Part shown: piece by piece, positions 1-8,918 of the stretch
Layout: every line of letters starts with the position of its first letter
How positions within the stretch are numbered: the first letter of the stretch is position 1
Assembly: GCA_035532295.1 (NCBI GenBank)
Contig: DATKRH010000123.1
Span: 1-40,259 of the forward strand
Origin: DASUBV01 sp035532295
Lineage (GTDB): Bacteria > Actinomycetota > Actinomycetes > Streptosporangiales > Streptosporangiaceae
DNA: 40,259 nucleotides
Reading direction: 5' to 3'
Notes under the pieces: model-generated
Seen by the model: the letters and a program-made list of their open reading frames with translations, nothing else
The model's database searches: none
Told to the model about the DNA's origin: nothing
Program-made: the position numbers and the translations under genes

Positions 1-30
1 CCGCCGGCTCGCGGGCACCGGGGATCTTGC

Positions 31-1575
31 TCACCCGACGCTCTTGCTGACTCCGGCGCCAGGACCCTGGCCCGGCGTCCCGCTGAGTGTCCCGGCCGTG
101 CGCCAGCCGGGCGGGCGGGAGGGCAGGCGGGAGGAGTAGATGGAGTAGCCGTCGACGTAGAACGCGACCGCGGTCGCGATGACGGTGGCGGTGACCATCG
201 GGACCATCAGCCCGAAGCCGCGGTGCGTCAGCTCGAGCACGAGCGCGAGCGCGGCCAGCGGCGCCTGCATCGCCGCGCCGATCATGGCTGCCGCGCCGAC
301 CATGGCAAAGGCCCCCGACGGCGAGCCGGGCCAGGCCAGGTTCCAGGCCATCCCGAGGGCCCCGCCGAGGACGGCGCCGGTGCTCAGGGTCGGGGTGAAC
401 AGGCCGCCGGATGCCCCGCTGCCCAGGCACAGCGCGGTCACCAGGGGCTTGAGGGCGAACAGGGCGAGCAGCAGGCTGAGGCTCCCGACGCCGCGGAATG
501 CGGCATCGGCCATGTCCTTGCCGTTACCGAACAGCTGGGGATACCAGATGCCGATGACCCCGAGGATGCCGAACGCGATCACCGGGGCATACAGGACTCT
601 GCTGCCTGCCGCCCGGTGATGCGACACCCAGCCGATGAGCCGGATGTACGCCGCTGAGATCAGCCCGATGACGGGGCCGGCCAGCACCGCCCAGGTCATC
701 AGCGAGGCGCTGAACCGGTAGTCCGGGATGCCGGTGTAGGTGGCGCTGGCCGGCAGGTAGATCCACGCGGTGAAGGTCGCGATCCCCGAGCAGGCCAGCG
801 CCGGGAGCATGACCGGCAGGGCGACGCTGCCGCAAAGGATCTCCGCGGTGAACAGGGCGCCGCCGAGCGGGACGTTGTAGACGGCGGCGAGGCCGGCGCC
901 GCCGCCGCAGGCGACCAGCAGCCGCCGCTGTGCCGCGGACAGGCCCGTCCAGCCGGCCAGCACGCTGGCGGACGCACCGCCCAGCAGCTTGGGGGCGGCC
1001 TCACGGCCGATGGAGGCGCCCATGCCGATGACGACCTCGGAGATCAGCGAGGTGCCCAGGCTGCGACGAAACGACAGCCGCCCGTCGCCGTTCCAGATGG
1101 CGTCGTCGATCTCCGAGCGCTCGCCCCTGGTGTAGCGACGCAGCAGGTACCAGGCGACCCCGCCGAAGGCGCCGGCGATGAGCAGGGAGCTGACGCGCCG
1201 GAGGGCGGAAGCCTGCTCGATCCCGTGCTGGAGGCTGCCGGAGTGGTAGCCGAACGCCAGGTACTGGACGTTGAACAGGATCCACATCATCAGGTCCCCG
1301 AAGAGCCCGGTGGCGACACCGGTCAGGGCGAGCATGGCCCAGAACATGGGGCTGAGGATCGCCTCCGTGTCGCTGGTGATGTTCGGCTGCTCCATCGCTC
1401 CGCGACCCGACGGCAGCCGCCGCCGGACCAGGGGCTGCGGGGTCCGCAGGCGCTCGCTTTCGCCGGCACGGCGCCTGGCGATCATCCCGGCGAGCCACCG
1501 GGGGCGCCGGGGCCGCCTGGGCCGCCGGGCCGCCACCCGGGGGCGGGACCGCTGACGGTCGCCGCGGCGGGTCAT
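31..1575 (-). CDS. ClC-family chloride/anion channel or antiporter
   Basis: Membrane protein of 514 aa, likely moving chloride or another small anion across the cytoplasmic membrane. Two ClC signatures are visible: GREAAP near residue 190 (family GREGP, carrying the gating Glu) and GSGASGGLFTP near residue 385 (family GxFxP). About ten hydrophobic segments lie between residue 75 and the C-terminus. The first 60 residues are very Arg/Pro-rich and unusual for the family. The upstream start at 1575 is still preferred, because GGAG lies 8 nt before it and its ATG overlaps the stop of the TorD-like gene (ATGA). A shorter start at 1395 has poorer RBS spacing. It is the last gene of the molybdoenzyme operon, so it may pass an anion linked to sulfur oxidation; that role is inference. 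Confidence 0.9.
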   Translation of the reverse strand: MTRRGDRQRSRPRVAARRPRRPRRPRWLAGMIARRRAGESERLRTPQPLVRRRLPSGRGAMEQPNITSDTEAILSPMFWAMLALTGVATGLFGDLMMWILFNVQYLAFGYHSGSLQHGIEQASALRRVSSLLIAGAFGGVAWYLLRRYTRGERSEIDDAIWNGDGRLSFRRSLGTSLISEVVIGMGASIGREAAPKLLGGASASVLAGWTGLSAAQRRLLVACGGGAGLAAVYNVPLGGALFTAEILCGSVALPVMLPALACSGIATFTAWIYLPASATYTGIPDYRFSASLMTWAVLAGPVIGLISAAYIRLIGWVSHHRAAGSRVLYAPVIAFGILGVIGIWYPQLFGNGKDMADAAFRGVGSLSLLLALFALKPLVTALCLGSGASGGLFTPTLSTGAVLGGALGMAWNLAWPGSPSGAFAMVGAAAMIGAAMQAPLAALALVLELTHRGFGLMVPMVTATVIATAVAFYVDGYSIYSSRLPSRPPGWRTAGTLSGTPGQGPGAGVSKSVG

Positions 1576-2492
1576 GAAGGTAGCTCCGGCACCTCAGCCG
1601 CCTCTCCTGCCGCCAGGGAAGTCAGCCGGGCGTCGGCGACGGACTCCCGGAGCAGCCGTGCGGTGGCGGCTGCGCGTGCCGTCCACCACTGGCTGGCGGC
1701 ATCGCCGGGGATCTGGCCGGCGTGCCGGGCGGCCCAGCGCTCCGCCTCCTGGCCGAGCCAGGTGAGCGTCGCGAGCGGGTCCTGCTCCAGCATGGCGCGC
1801 AGCGCGAACCGGCGCTCGCCGATCCGGTGACCGACCCCGGCCTGGCCCGCGCCGCGGGCCAGGCGGCACCGGGTCAGGATAATCCCGCTGCGGACGGGCG
1901 TGATGAGCGCGCCGGCCAGATCGGTGATGCCGCCGCCCGGGCCGGCTGGCGCCGGGGCGGCCCGCAGGGCCAGCGGCAAGCGCGCCGGGGGCGGCAGGGC
2001 GGCGAACTCGGCGGCGATGACGCGCCGGGTCAGGTGCGCCCAGGCTGCGAGGGCCGGCGCCGCCAGGTCGGTGACGGCATCGAGGTAGGCGGGCAGCCAG
2101 GGCCACAGGTGCTCCCAGAACAGCGCCTCGCGCGACCGGGTCAGCGCCGCTGCCGTGCCGGGCCGGGTGCCCTCGCGGCCCGCCTCGTCGGCTGCCTCGC
2201 CGAGGCGGGCGTACAGGCCGAGCAGGGCGGCCAGGTGATCCGGCTCGGCGGGCGGGGTGAGCCCGATGGCCCGCCAGAACCCGGCCGCCCGGTCGGCGCC
2301 TTCGCCGCCCAGGGCCCCGTCCGGCCCGAGGTAGACCGACGCGTAGGGCGGGCAGTTCAGGACGAACACCTCGGTGTGCTCGGCATCGCTGGCCGCGGGC
2401 AGTCCGAGGGCCCGCGCGGCGGTCCGGGCATCCGCGGGGCTGTCGGCCACGGCCCCGGCCGCGCGCAGGAGCTCCCACCGCCCGGCCGTCAC
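1572..2492 (-). CDS. TorD/DmsD-like molybdoenzyme maturation chaperone
   Basis: A 306-aa, Ala-rich, mostly helical soluble protein. The stretch EALFWEHLWPWLPAYLDAV in the middle matches the conserved core of TorD/NarJ-type chaperones (E..F..EHL..WLP.....V). These chaperones hold the apo form of DMSO-reductase-family enzymes while the molybdenum cofactor is inserted. It sits directly downstream of the large molybdopterin subunit and overlaps the ClC gene by 4 nt, which fits a dedicated chaperone. It is longer than typical TorD (about 200 aa), with extra C-terminal sequence. The start is a GTG inside a 14-bp tandem repeat with no strong ribosome site, so the exact N-terminus is uncertain. Confidence 0.75.
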   Translation of the reverse strand: MTAGRWELLRAAGAVADSPADARTAARALGLPAASDAEHTEVFVLNCPPYASVYLGPDGALGGEGADRAAGFWRAIGLTPPAEPDHLAALLGLYARLGEAADEAGREGTRPGTAAALTRSREALFWEHLWPWLPAYLDAVTDLAAPALAAWAHLTRRVIAAEFAALPPPARLPLALRAAPAPAGPGGGITDLAGALITPVRSGIILTRCRLARGAGQAGVGHRIGERRFALRAMLEQDPLATLTWLGQEAERWAARHAGQIPGDAASQWWTARAAATARLLRESVADARLTSLAAGEAAEVPELPS

Positions 2493-2532
2493 AGGACGGC
2501 GCTCACAGGACGGCGCTCACAGGACGGGGCTC
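2491..2532. repeat. 14-bp tandem repeat, three copies
   Basis: Three consecutive 14-bp units (acaggacggcgctc) occupy 2491-2504, 2505-2518 and 2519-2532; the third has one mismatch. They fill the gap between the stop of the molybdopterin subunit and the start of the TorD-like gene. On the minus strand each unit carries GTGAG. Because 14 is not a multiple of 3, the possible GTG starts fall in three different frames. Confidence 0.9.
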
Positions 2533-5488
2533 ACGAGCCCGGCTCGCCGGCAGCGCGGCCGCCCGGCAGCGCGAACGCGGCGGCGGTCGGCTTGAGCGGG
2601 CGCATGAGCCAGCGCGGCCGGCGGGTCCCGTCCGGTGAGACGTGACCGGCCGGGCGGGTCCGCGTCATCCACTGCCGGTACACCTCGCGCGCCTTCTCGG
2701 TGTCGACGGCGATGTCGCCGTGGGCATCGCCGGGCGCGGCGGGGCGGACCCGGACGGCCTGGTGCCAGCAGTGCATGCCGGAGATGGGATCGGGGTGCAC
2801 CGGGAAGGTGAGGTTCTGGTGGACGCCAGTGTCGGACCACCAAATCCGGGCGGTGTCGGGGTCAGCGGACTGGTAAGGCCGCACGCGGTCCGTCGCGTGC
2901 ATGGCCCAGCCGTCCGTCCCGCGGCGCAGGTCGACGGTGGCCATCATCCCGCCGGGACTGACGTGGCTGTGCCCGGCGAGCTTCCAGCGGCCCATGTGAT
3001 GGGAGCAGGCGACCACGCCGGGCCGGATGCCCTCGGTGATCCATGCCTTGGCCACGAAGTAGCCGATGTCGGTCTCCACCCGGATCAGGTCGCCGGTGCG
3101 GCGCACGCCGAGCCGGCGGGCGTCGGAGGGGTGGATCCAGACCGGGTTGGTGTGCGACAGCTCGTCGAGCCACTTGCTGTTCGCCGAGCGGGTGTGGATC
3201 TGGGTCGGCAGCCGGAAGGTCGACAGCAGCACCAGCTGGTCCGGGGCGAGCTCGGCGGGGTGGACATGGCTGCGGATGTAGCCGGGCAGGGCGTGCTCGG
3301 GCCAGCCCCAGTCCGCGAGGGTGGCGGACCAGAATTCCAGCCGCCCCGACGGCGTGGGAAATCCGCGCCGGACGACCCCGTCGACCATGACCCCGGCCAG
3401 CCGCCGCCCCCGGCTGTCCGGACCCGGCGCTCCCATCGGGACGACATTAGTGCTGGCCGGCGCGGGCGCGGCGGTGTAGACCTGCCCGGCCGGCCCGACG
3501 GCGACGTCGCGCAACTGGCCGGCCGCCACCTCGGTCTCGTGCAGCCCGCCCTGGCCGGCCGTGATCTCGAAGGCTCCGTAACGGCGCATCCAGGCCAGCG
3601 GCGTGAGGCCCTCGGCGGCGGCGCGCTCGGGCAGCCCCGGCACCGAGTTCTCGAACATCCAGCCGTAGTACTCGTCGACGGTGAGCTTCTCGCCGGGATG
3701 AGCGCGGGACTCATGGTACTGCCGGATGCCCATCGAGCCGTCCGGGTCGATCCGCCAGGACAGCTCGGTCCACCACTCGTTTTCCTCCCAGACCTCGCCG
3801 GGGTTGACCTGCCGGGTGTCGGTGATGTCCTCGCCGAGGCGCTCGCGGGCCGCGCGCAGGACCGGCTGCCGGAACCCGATCCACTGCCCGTCGTACTGCT
3901 CGTAGGAGTGGGTGTCGTGCCGCTCGGAGCCGTGCCCCATCGGCAGTACGTAGTCGGCGAAGTAGGCGGATTCGTTCCAGGTCGGGGTGAGTGCGACGTG
4001 GCAGCCGATCTTCTCGGTGTCGGTGAGCACCTCCATCCAGGACAGGCCGTCGGGGTTGGTCCACACCGGGTTGTAGACGCGGGTGAAGTAGGTGTCCAGC
4101 CGGCCGCGGCCGTCCTTGAGGAAGTGCGGGAGCAGGAAGCTCAGCTCGTTCTGCGCGAGGGGAAACTCCTCCGGCCAGGACAGGTCCTGCCACACCGCCG
4201 GGTGCGGCGGGGTGTGGATGGGCCGGGGGACGAACTTGTTCCAGGCGTTGGGAAACGTGCCGCCCTCGGTCGCGACCGCGCCCAGCAGCGCGGAGATGAG
4301 GAACAGGGTCCGCGACACCTGCCAGCCGCCGAGGTTCCCGGCCGCCGCCGACCGCCACGAGTGACACGCGAACCGCGTCCCGGCACCCGCCACCACCTCG
4401 GCCACCTCCGCTAGGACGGCGGCGTCGATCCCGGACTCGGCGGCGGCGTACTCGAAGGTGAACTCGGCGTAGAGCTCGGCCAGGACGGCCTGGAACGCCT
4501 CGAACGTGGCCGGCAGGTCAGGCCGGCACTGCGCCAGGTACTGTTCCCAGTTCCACCACCGGCGCACGAACCCGGCGTCGTACCGGCCGGTGCGGATCAG
4601 GTAGCTGGCGATGGCCAGGTTCATCGCCGCCTCGCTGCCCGGCTGCGGGGACAGCCAGTAGTCGGCGTGGGTCGCGGTGTTGGACAGCCGGGTATCCAGC
4701 ACGATGACCTTCGCGCCGTTCTCCCGGGCCTGGGTGATGCGCTGCGCATGCGGGTTGAAGTAGTGCCCGGTCTCCAGGTGCGCGCTGATCAGGTAGATGA
4801 CCTTCGCGTGGGCGTAGTCCGGGCTAGGCCGGTCGATGCCCATCCAGAACTGGAATCCGGTCCGCCCGCCGCTGGAGCACACGTTGGTGTGCGAGTTGTG
4901 GCCGTCCACTCCCCAGCTGGCCAGCACCCGCTCGGTGTAGCCGTCCTCACCCGGCCGGCCCAGGTGCACCATGATCTCATTGTTGCGTCCCTCCTGGAGG
5001 GCCGCCCGCAGCCGCGCCGCGATGGCGTCCAGGGCCTCGTCCCAGGAGATCCGCTCCCACTGCCCCTCGCCGCGGCGGCCCGCGCGCCGCATCGGGTACA
5101 GGACCCGGTCGGGATCGGTGACCTGGTTGATCGTCGCCGGGCCCTTGGCGCAGTTCCGGCCCCGCGATCCGGGGTGCTCGGGGTTCCCCTCGAACTTGCG
5201 GACCTGGCGGGTGTCACGGTCCACGTAGGCCAGCAGCCCGCAGGCCGACTCGCAGTTGAAGCACGTCGTGGGCACCAGCAGGTAGTGGTGCTCCTCGCGG
5301 GCCGGCCAGGCCCGCGAGGACAGCTCGACCCAGTCATCCCAGCGCTCCCGGGGCGGGAACGCGCCTAGGTGGACGCGGCTGGCGCCCTGGTAGAACGTCT
5401 CGCCGCGGGCCTCGACCGCGGCCCGCGCTGCCGAGACGCGCTCGCCCAGCGCGGCCAGGTCCGGGGGGATATCGGCGGAACGGGACAC
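2531..5488 (-). CDS. SoeA-like molybdopterin oxidoreductase, catalytic subunit
   Basis: Large catalytic subunit (985 aa) of the DMSO-reductase/CISM family. An N-terminal [4Fe-4S] motif is formed by C76, C79, C83 and C113, followed by the bis-MGD domains; C204 in NVCSSGG is a candidate molybdenum ligand. There is no twin-arginine signal, so the enzyme should face the cytoplasm. This matches SoeA-type sulfite dehydrogenase rather than the exported polysulfide, thiosulfate or tetrathionate reductases. The start is a GTG with GAGGAG 6 nt upstream, 9 nt after the stop of the FeS/membrane subunit. Sulfite as substrate is inferred from the adjoining SQR, persulfide dioxygenases, TauE exporter and LysR. 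Other CISM reactions remain possible. Confidence 0.88.
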   Translation of the reverse strand: MSRSADIPPDLAALGERVSAARAAVEARGETFYQGASRVHLGAFPPRERWDDWVELSSRAWPAREEHHYLLVPTTCFNCESACGLLAYVDRDTRQVRKFEGNPEHPGSRGRNCAKGPATINQVTDPDRVLYPMRRAGRRGEGQWERISWDEALDAIAARLRAALQEGRNNEIMVHLGRPGEDGYTERVLASWGVDGHNSHTNVCSSGGRTGFQFWMGIDRPSPDYAHAKVIYLISAHLETGHYFNPHAQRITQARENGAKVIVLDTRLSNTATHADYWLSPQPGSEAAMNLAIASYLIRTGRYDAGFVRRWWNWEQYLAQCRPDLPATFEAFQAVLAELYAEFTFEYAAAESGIDAAVLAEVAEVVAGAGTRFACHSWRSAAAGNLGGWQVSRTLFLISALLGAVATEGGTFPNAWNKFVPRPIHTPPHPAVWQDLSWPEEFPLAQNELSFLLPHFLKDGRGRLDTYFTRVYNPVWTNPDGLSWMEVLTDTEKIGCHVALTPTWNESAYFADYVLPMGHGSERHDTHSYEQYDGQWIGFRQPVLRAARERLGEDITDTRQVNPGEVWEENEWWTELSWRIDPDGSMGIRQYHESRAHPGEKLTVDEYYGWMFENSVPGLPERAAAEGLTPLAWMRRYGAFEITAGQGGLHETEVAAGQLRDVAVGPAGQVYTAAPAPASTNVVPMGAPGPDSRGRRLAGVMVDGVVRRGFPTPSGRLEFWSATLADWGWPEHALPGYIRSHVHPAELAPDQLVLLSTFRLPTQIHTRSANSKWLDELSHTNPVWIHPSDARRLGVRRTGDLIRVETDIGYFVAKAWITEGIRPGVVACSHHMGRWKLAGHSHVSPGGMMATVDLRRGTDGWAMHATDRVRPYQSADPDTARIWWSDTGVHQNLTFPVHPDPISGMHCWHQAVRVRPAAPGDAHGDIAVDTEKAREVYRQWMTRTRPAGHVSPDGTRRPRWLMRPLKPTAAAFALPGGRAAGEPGS

Positions 5489-5497
5489 GTCAGCTCC

Positions 5498-7030
5498 TCA
5501 GGCCAGCGGGACGGACTGGCCGGCCTGCACGTAGGCATGCTCGTGGGCCAGCAGCCCGAGCAGGGCCAGCGGGACGGCTACGGCGCCGATCCACGGCGCG
5601 GCGACCGCGACTGCGACCGCGGCCAGGCCAGGCCAGAAATACCACGCATAACGGCCTCGCGTCATCGCGGCGGCCGCCAGGTGCGCGTGCTCGGTTGGAT
5701 GGGTAATGGTGATCTCGCCGCCGGCCAGCAGCACGTGCGCGGCCGCGGCGGCGCACAGCAGCGCCTCGGTCCCGGTCACCGCCGGCGCCGGGCCGAGCCA
5801 GAGCGCGAACGGCAGGATCCCGGCGGCGCCGGCCAGCACGGCCTGCACCGCCAGGTGCGGGGCCAGCAGCGGGCTCTGCCACAGGTCCCTGGCCCTGGCC
5901 TGCGCGAACAGGTACGCGGTATAGCACGCCGTCGCGAGGGCCAGCGGGATGACCAGGCCCGCCGCGACCTGTCGCAGCAGCACCGACCCGGCCAGCGAGC
6001 CGATCGAGTACAAGGCGGCGGCGGCGCCGTAGCCGCCGATGATGAACGACCCCCGCACCAGCCAGCTGCGCCAGTGATGCCGGGTGAAGATCAGGTAGAA
6101 ACGCCGCGGCTGGCGCAGGTCCCAGATCAGCAGGACCCCGGTGGCCCCGAGGAACGCCAGCGCCAGGCCCGGTGCCGCCCACCTGGCCAGCGGGCTGTCC
6201 CAGGACAGCCGCCCCGCGAGGATCAGGATCAGCGGGACCAGCAGGCCCCCGGCCGCCAGCCCCTTGGTCCAGGTATAGAGGCTGACCCGCCACCCCCACG
6301 GCGCGTGGTGCGGAATGTCATACGACAGCAGGGCCTCGGCGCTGGAACCGGCCCGCCCAGGGTGGCCGGCCGCGACCTGGCCGGCTTCGTGCTCGCCGCC
6401 CTGCGTCGCCCACGCGTACAGGCCGCCGTCGGGCCGCCGCGCCGCGAGGGGGTCCAGCGTCGCCTGGTGCGCCCCCTTGTAGAACAGCCCGGGCCGGGTG
6501 CCCTTCTCCGGCCGCCGGACCGTGACCGGCTCGCGGTTGACGATCTGCGCGACCTTCGACTCCGGGTCGTTCAGGTCCCCGACCAGGATCGCCTCGGTCG
6601 GGCACACGGTGACGCAGGCAGGCTCCAGGCCGATGTCGAGCCGGTGCGCGCACAGGTTGCACTTCTCGGCCGCGTTATCTTCCGGGTTGATGAAGATCGC
6701 GTCGTAGGGACACGCGGCAATGCAGGCCTTGCAGCCGATGCACGCCGACTTGTCGAAATCGACGATCCCGTCCGGCCGCCGGTACATCGCCCTGGTCGGG
6801 CAGGCCGTCGTGCACGGCGCGTCCGCGCACTGGTTGCACCGGGTCACCTGGAACGCCCGGCGCACCTGCGGGAACGTCCCCACCTCGACCGACTTCACGT
6901 AGGTCCGGGTGACTCCGACCGGCACCTCGTTCTCGCTCTTGCACGCCGTCGTGCACGCGTGGCACCCGATGCACTTGTCCTGGTCCAGGACCTTCACCCA
7001 GCGCTGCAGCAGGTCATCGGGCGTCATCAC
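5498..7030 (-). CDS. Fused FeS ferredoxin (SoeB-like) and NrfD/DmsC-type membrane anchor (SoeC-like)
   Basis: A 510-aa fusion of two subunits that are normally separate. Residues 1-190 carry four [4Fe-4S] cluster motifs: C20/23/26/30, C65/68/73/77, C97/100/103/107 and C124/127/139/143. Residues from about 255 to the end form seven or eight hydrophobic helices of the DmsC/NrfD anchor type that exchange electrons with quinone. Residues 190-250 are a polar linker. It would pass electrons from the molybdenum subunit to the quinone pool. It is the first gene of the operon. The start is GTG-ATG with no clear Shine-Dalgarno, 58 bp from a LysR-type box. Confidence 0.88.
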   Translation of the reverse strand: MMTPDDLLQRWVKVLDQDKCIGCHACTTACKSENEVPVGVTRTYVKSVEVGTFPQVRRAFQVTRCNQCADAPCTTACPTRAMYRRPDGIVDFDKSACIGCKACIAACPYDAIFINPEDNAAEKCNLCAHRLDIGLEPACVTVCPTEAILVGDLNDPESKVAQIVNREPVTVRRPEKGTRPGLFYKGAHQATLDPLAARRPDGGLYAWATQGGEHEAGQVAAGHPGRAGSSAEALLSYDIPHHAPWGWRVSLYTWTKGLAAGGLLVPLILILAGRLSWDSPLARWAAPGLALAFLGATGVLLIWDLRQPRRFYLIFTRHHWRSWLVRGSFIIGGYGAAAALYSIGSLAGSVLLRQVAAGLVIPLALATACYTAYLFAQARARDLWQSPLLAPHLAVQAVLAGAAGILPFALWLGPAPAVTGTEALLCAAAAAHVLLAGGEITITHPTEHAHLAAAAMTRGRYAWYFWPGLAAVAVAVAAPWIGAVAVPLALLGLLAHEHAYVQAGQSVPLA

Positions 7031-7087
7031 AGTCTGACGCTAATGCGCCCCCGGCCGCCGGCCTAGCCGCGGGCTCCTTGTGAGCCC

Positions 7088-7102
7088 ATAAGCCGAGCTT
7101 AT
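7088..7102. promoter_or_regulatory. LysR-type box upstream of the molybdoenzyme operon
   Basis: ATAAGCCGAGCTTAT is an inverted repeat (CATAAG/CTTATG with the flanking bases) holding a T-N11-A core, the hallmark of LysR-type sites. It overlaps the LysR stop codon and lies 58 bp before the start of the FeS/membrane subunit. A matching site (11 of 15 positions) lies upstream of the lysR gene at 8011-8025. Confidence 0.6.
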
Positions 7103-7998
7103 GACACCGCGATGTTCAGCAGGCGCCTGGCCAGCGGCGCCAGCGGGCGCGCCCGCCGCCACACAGCGCGCAGCGACCGGGTCAGGTCGATGTCCTCGGT
7201 CGGCACCGCCACCAGGCGGCCGGCGCCGATGTCCTCGGCGACCGCGAGCGCGCTGAGCACCGCGGGGCCCTCGCCGCGGCGGGCAGCGGCCAGGATCGAC
7301 GCGGTCGACCCGAGCTCCAGGCGGGAGCGGGGGCCGCCCCACGCGCTGAGGGCGTCGTCGAGGACCTCCCGGGTGCCTGACCCCGGCTCGCGGACGATGA
7401 GCTCGGATCCGGCCAGTTCCTCGCCCGGCACCGCGGACTGCCGCCGGGCCCACGGATGCGCCGGGTCGACGACTACCACCAGGCGGTCGCTGCGGAGCAC
7501 CACGCTGGTCATCCCGCCCGGCCCGGTCTCATGGCCCTCGACGAAGCCGACATCGGCGCTGCCGTCGCCGACCCGGGCCAGGACCTTGGAGGAGTTGGTC
7601 ACCTCGACGGCCAGGATCACGTCGGGTGACTCCCGGTGCAGGGCGCCGATCCAGCCGGGCAGCAGGTGCTCGGCCACCGTCAGCGACGCCGCCACCCGCA
7701 GATGCGAGCTCTCCTCCGCCACCAGCGCCTCGACGCCCGTCATCAGCGCCCGCGCCTCGCCGAGCACGCGCCGGCTCAGCGCCGCCACCCGCTCCCCCGC
7801 CGGGGTGAGCCTCGTCCCGGCCGGGCTGCGCTGCAGCAGGGCCACGCCCAGCCTGCGCTCGAGCTGGCTCATCCGCATGCTGACCGCCGGCTGGGACATG
7901 CGATGCCGGCTGGCGGCCTGGCCGAGGCTGCCGAGCTCGGCGATGGATTCGAGCAGATCCAGGGCGATCAGGTCCGGCGTGGAGGGCGGCAGCATCAT
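7099..7998 (-). CDS. LysR-family transcriptional regulator (CysL/YeiE-like)
   Basis: A 299-aa regulator with an N-terminal winged helix-turn-helix (about residues 8-66, GSLGQAASRHRMSQPAVSMRMSQLERRLG) and a periplasmic-binding-protein-like effector domain (about 90-295). The family includes CysL and YeiE, which govern sulfite reduction or sulfite tolerance; assignment to that branch rests on context. It lies between the TauE-type exporter and the molybdoenzyme operon, all on the minus strand, with T-N11-A boxes on both its upstream and downstream sides. This suggests autoregulation plus control of the sulfite dehydrogenase operon. The start is ATG-ATG with only a weak ribosome site. Confidence 0.9.
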   Translation of the reverse strand: MMLPPSTPDLIALDLLESIAELGSLGQAASRHRMSQPAVSMRMSQLERRLGVALLQRSPAGTRLTPAGERVAALSRRVLGEARALMTGVEALVAEESSHLRVAASLTVAEHLLPGWIGALHRESPDVILAVEVTNSSKVLARVGDGSADVGFVEGHETGPGGMTSVVLRSDRLVVVVDPAHPWARRQSAVPGEELAGSELIVREPGSGTREVLDDALSAWGGPRSRLELGSTASILAAARRGEGPAVLSALAVAEDIGAGRLVAVPTEDIDLTRSLRAVWRRARPLAPLARRLLNIAVS

Positions 7999-8010
7999 CT
8001 GAGGATAACG

Positions 8011-8025
8011 ATAACCGTGGCTTAT
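8011..8025. promoter_or_regulatory. LysR-type box upstream of lysR (probable autoregulatory site)
   Basis: ATAACCGTGGCTTAT shares ATAA-N7-TTAT and 11 of 15 bases with the box at 7088-7102. It lies 13 bp before the LysR start codon, a place where binding would affect the regulator's own transcription. Confidence 0.55.
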
Positions 8026-8061
8026 GAGCCTGCCACGACGCCGGACGCGTCTGCGGCGGGT

Positions 8062-8092
8062 CCTGGTGGCGGGCTCTGGTCACCGCACCAGG
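8062..8092 (-). terminator. Hairpin after the TauE-type gene
   Basis: CCTGGTG (8062-8068) pairs with CACCAGG (8086-8092) across a 17-nt loop, directly after the exporter stop codon on the minus strand. No T-tract follows. It may be a transcript end or processing signal before lysR. Confidence 0.35.
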
Positions 8093-8093
8093 G

Positions 8094-8918
8094 TCACTGC
8101 ACCAGCGCGGGCAGGCTGCGGGCCAGCGTGTACCCGCCGACGAGCACGACGAGCACCGTGAAGGCCGCGGTCAGCCGCCGCGGGCTGACGCGCCCGGCGA
8201 CCCGGCCGCCCGCCAGTGCCCCGGCCGCGGCGGCGACGGTAAACACCGCGACGAGCGCCCAGTCCAGTGACAGGCCGCCATGCCCGGCCCGGACGGCGAG
8301 TGCGACCGCGCTGTTCACGGCGATCACCACCAGCGACGTCCCGGCGGCCGTCGCCATGTCGAAGCCGAGCACCAGGACCAGGGCCGGGACCACGACGAAG
8401 CCGCCGCCGACTCCGAAGAACCCCGTGATCAGGCCGACGCCGGTGGCCGCGGCCGCCACCAGGACGGCGTGCCGGCCGCCGGACGCGGCGCCCGTGCCGG
8501 ACCCGCCGGACCCGGCGGACGCGGCGGACCCGCCGGACGCGGCGCGGCGGGCCGGGCCCGGGCCGCCGCGGCGCAGGAACATCACGGCGGCCACGGCCAG
8601 CATCAGCAGGCCGAAGCCGGCCAGCAGCACGCCGGCCGGGACGGCGGCGCTGGCCAGCGACCCGGCGTACGAGCCGGCGATGCCCAGGAGGCCGAAGACC
8701 GCGCCCGCCCGGAGCCGGACCCGCCCGGCGCGGGCGTGCACGATCGCGCCGACCACCGCGGCGATGCCGACGACCAGCAGCGAGGCGGTGGTGGCCTGGT
8801 GCGCGCTCTGCCCGAGCAGGTAGACCAGGGCCGGGACGGTCAGGATGGATCCGCCGCCGCCGAGCGCGCCGAGGCTGAGCCCGATCAGCAGGCCGGCGGC
8901 GATAGCGATCAGCGTCAC
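8094..8918 (-). CDS. TauE/SafE-family sulfite/organosulfonate exporter
   Basis: About 274 aa with eight likely membrane helices in two homologous halves, each beginning with a glycine-rich motif (GALGGGGSILTVPALVYLLG and GFFGVGGGFVVVPALVLVLG). The family exports sulfite, sulfoacetate or related anions and is a standard member of cst-type persulfide operons. I place the start at GTG 8918, whose GTGA overlaps the stop of a short upstream ORF. A longer frame begins at a TTG inside the operator and adds 30 polar residues. A perfect ATACCC-N4-GGGTAT operator lies just upstream of the leader ORF. It probably removes sulfite made by the persulfide dioxygenases. Confidence 0.9.
   Translation of the reverse strand: MTLIAIAAGLLIGLSLGALGGGGSILTVPALVYLLGQSAHQATTASLLVVGIAAVVGAIVHARAGRVRLRAGAVFGLLGIAGSYAGSLASAAVPAGVLLAGFGLLMLAVAAVMFLRRGGPGPARRAASGGSAASAGSGGSGTGAASGGRHAVLVAAAATGVGLITGFFGVGGGFVVVPALVLVLGFDMATAAGTSLVVIAVNSAVALAVRAGHGGLSLDWALVAVFTVAAAAGALAGGRVAGRVSPRRLTAAFTVLVVLVGGYTLARSLPALVQ

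Noticed and set aside
2531..7030. Nitrate reductase or formate dehydrogenase
   Set aside because: No narGHI-type gene set, no selenocysteine or formate motifs; sulfur genes surround the operon. Other sulfur or arsenic CISM roles are not excluded.
2642..7066. Long plus-strand frames of 590, 233 and 565 aa
   Set aside because: Antisense to the molybdoenzyme genes, with no domains and Arg/Gly/Pro-rich composition.
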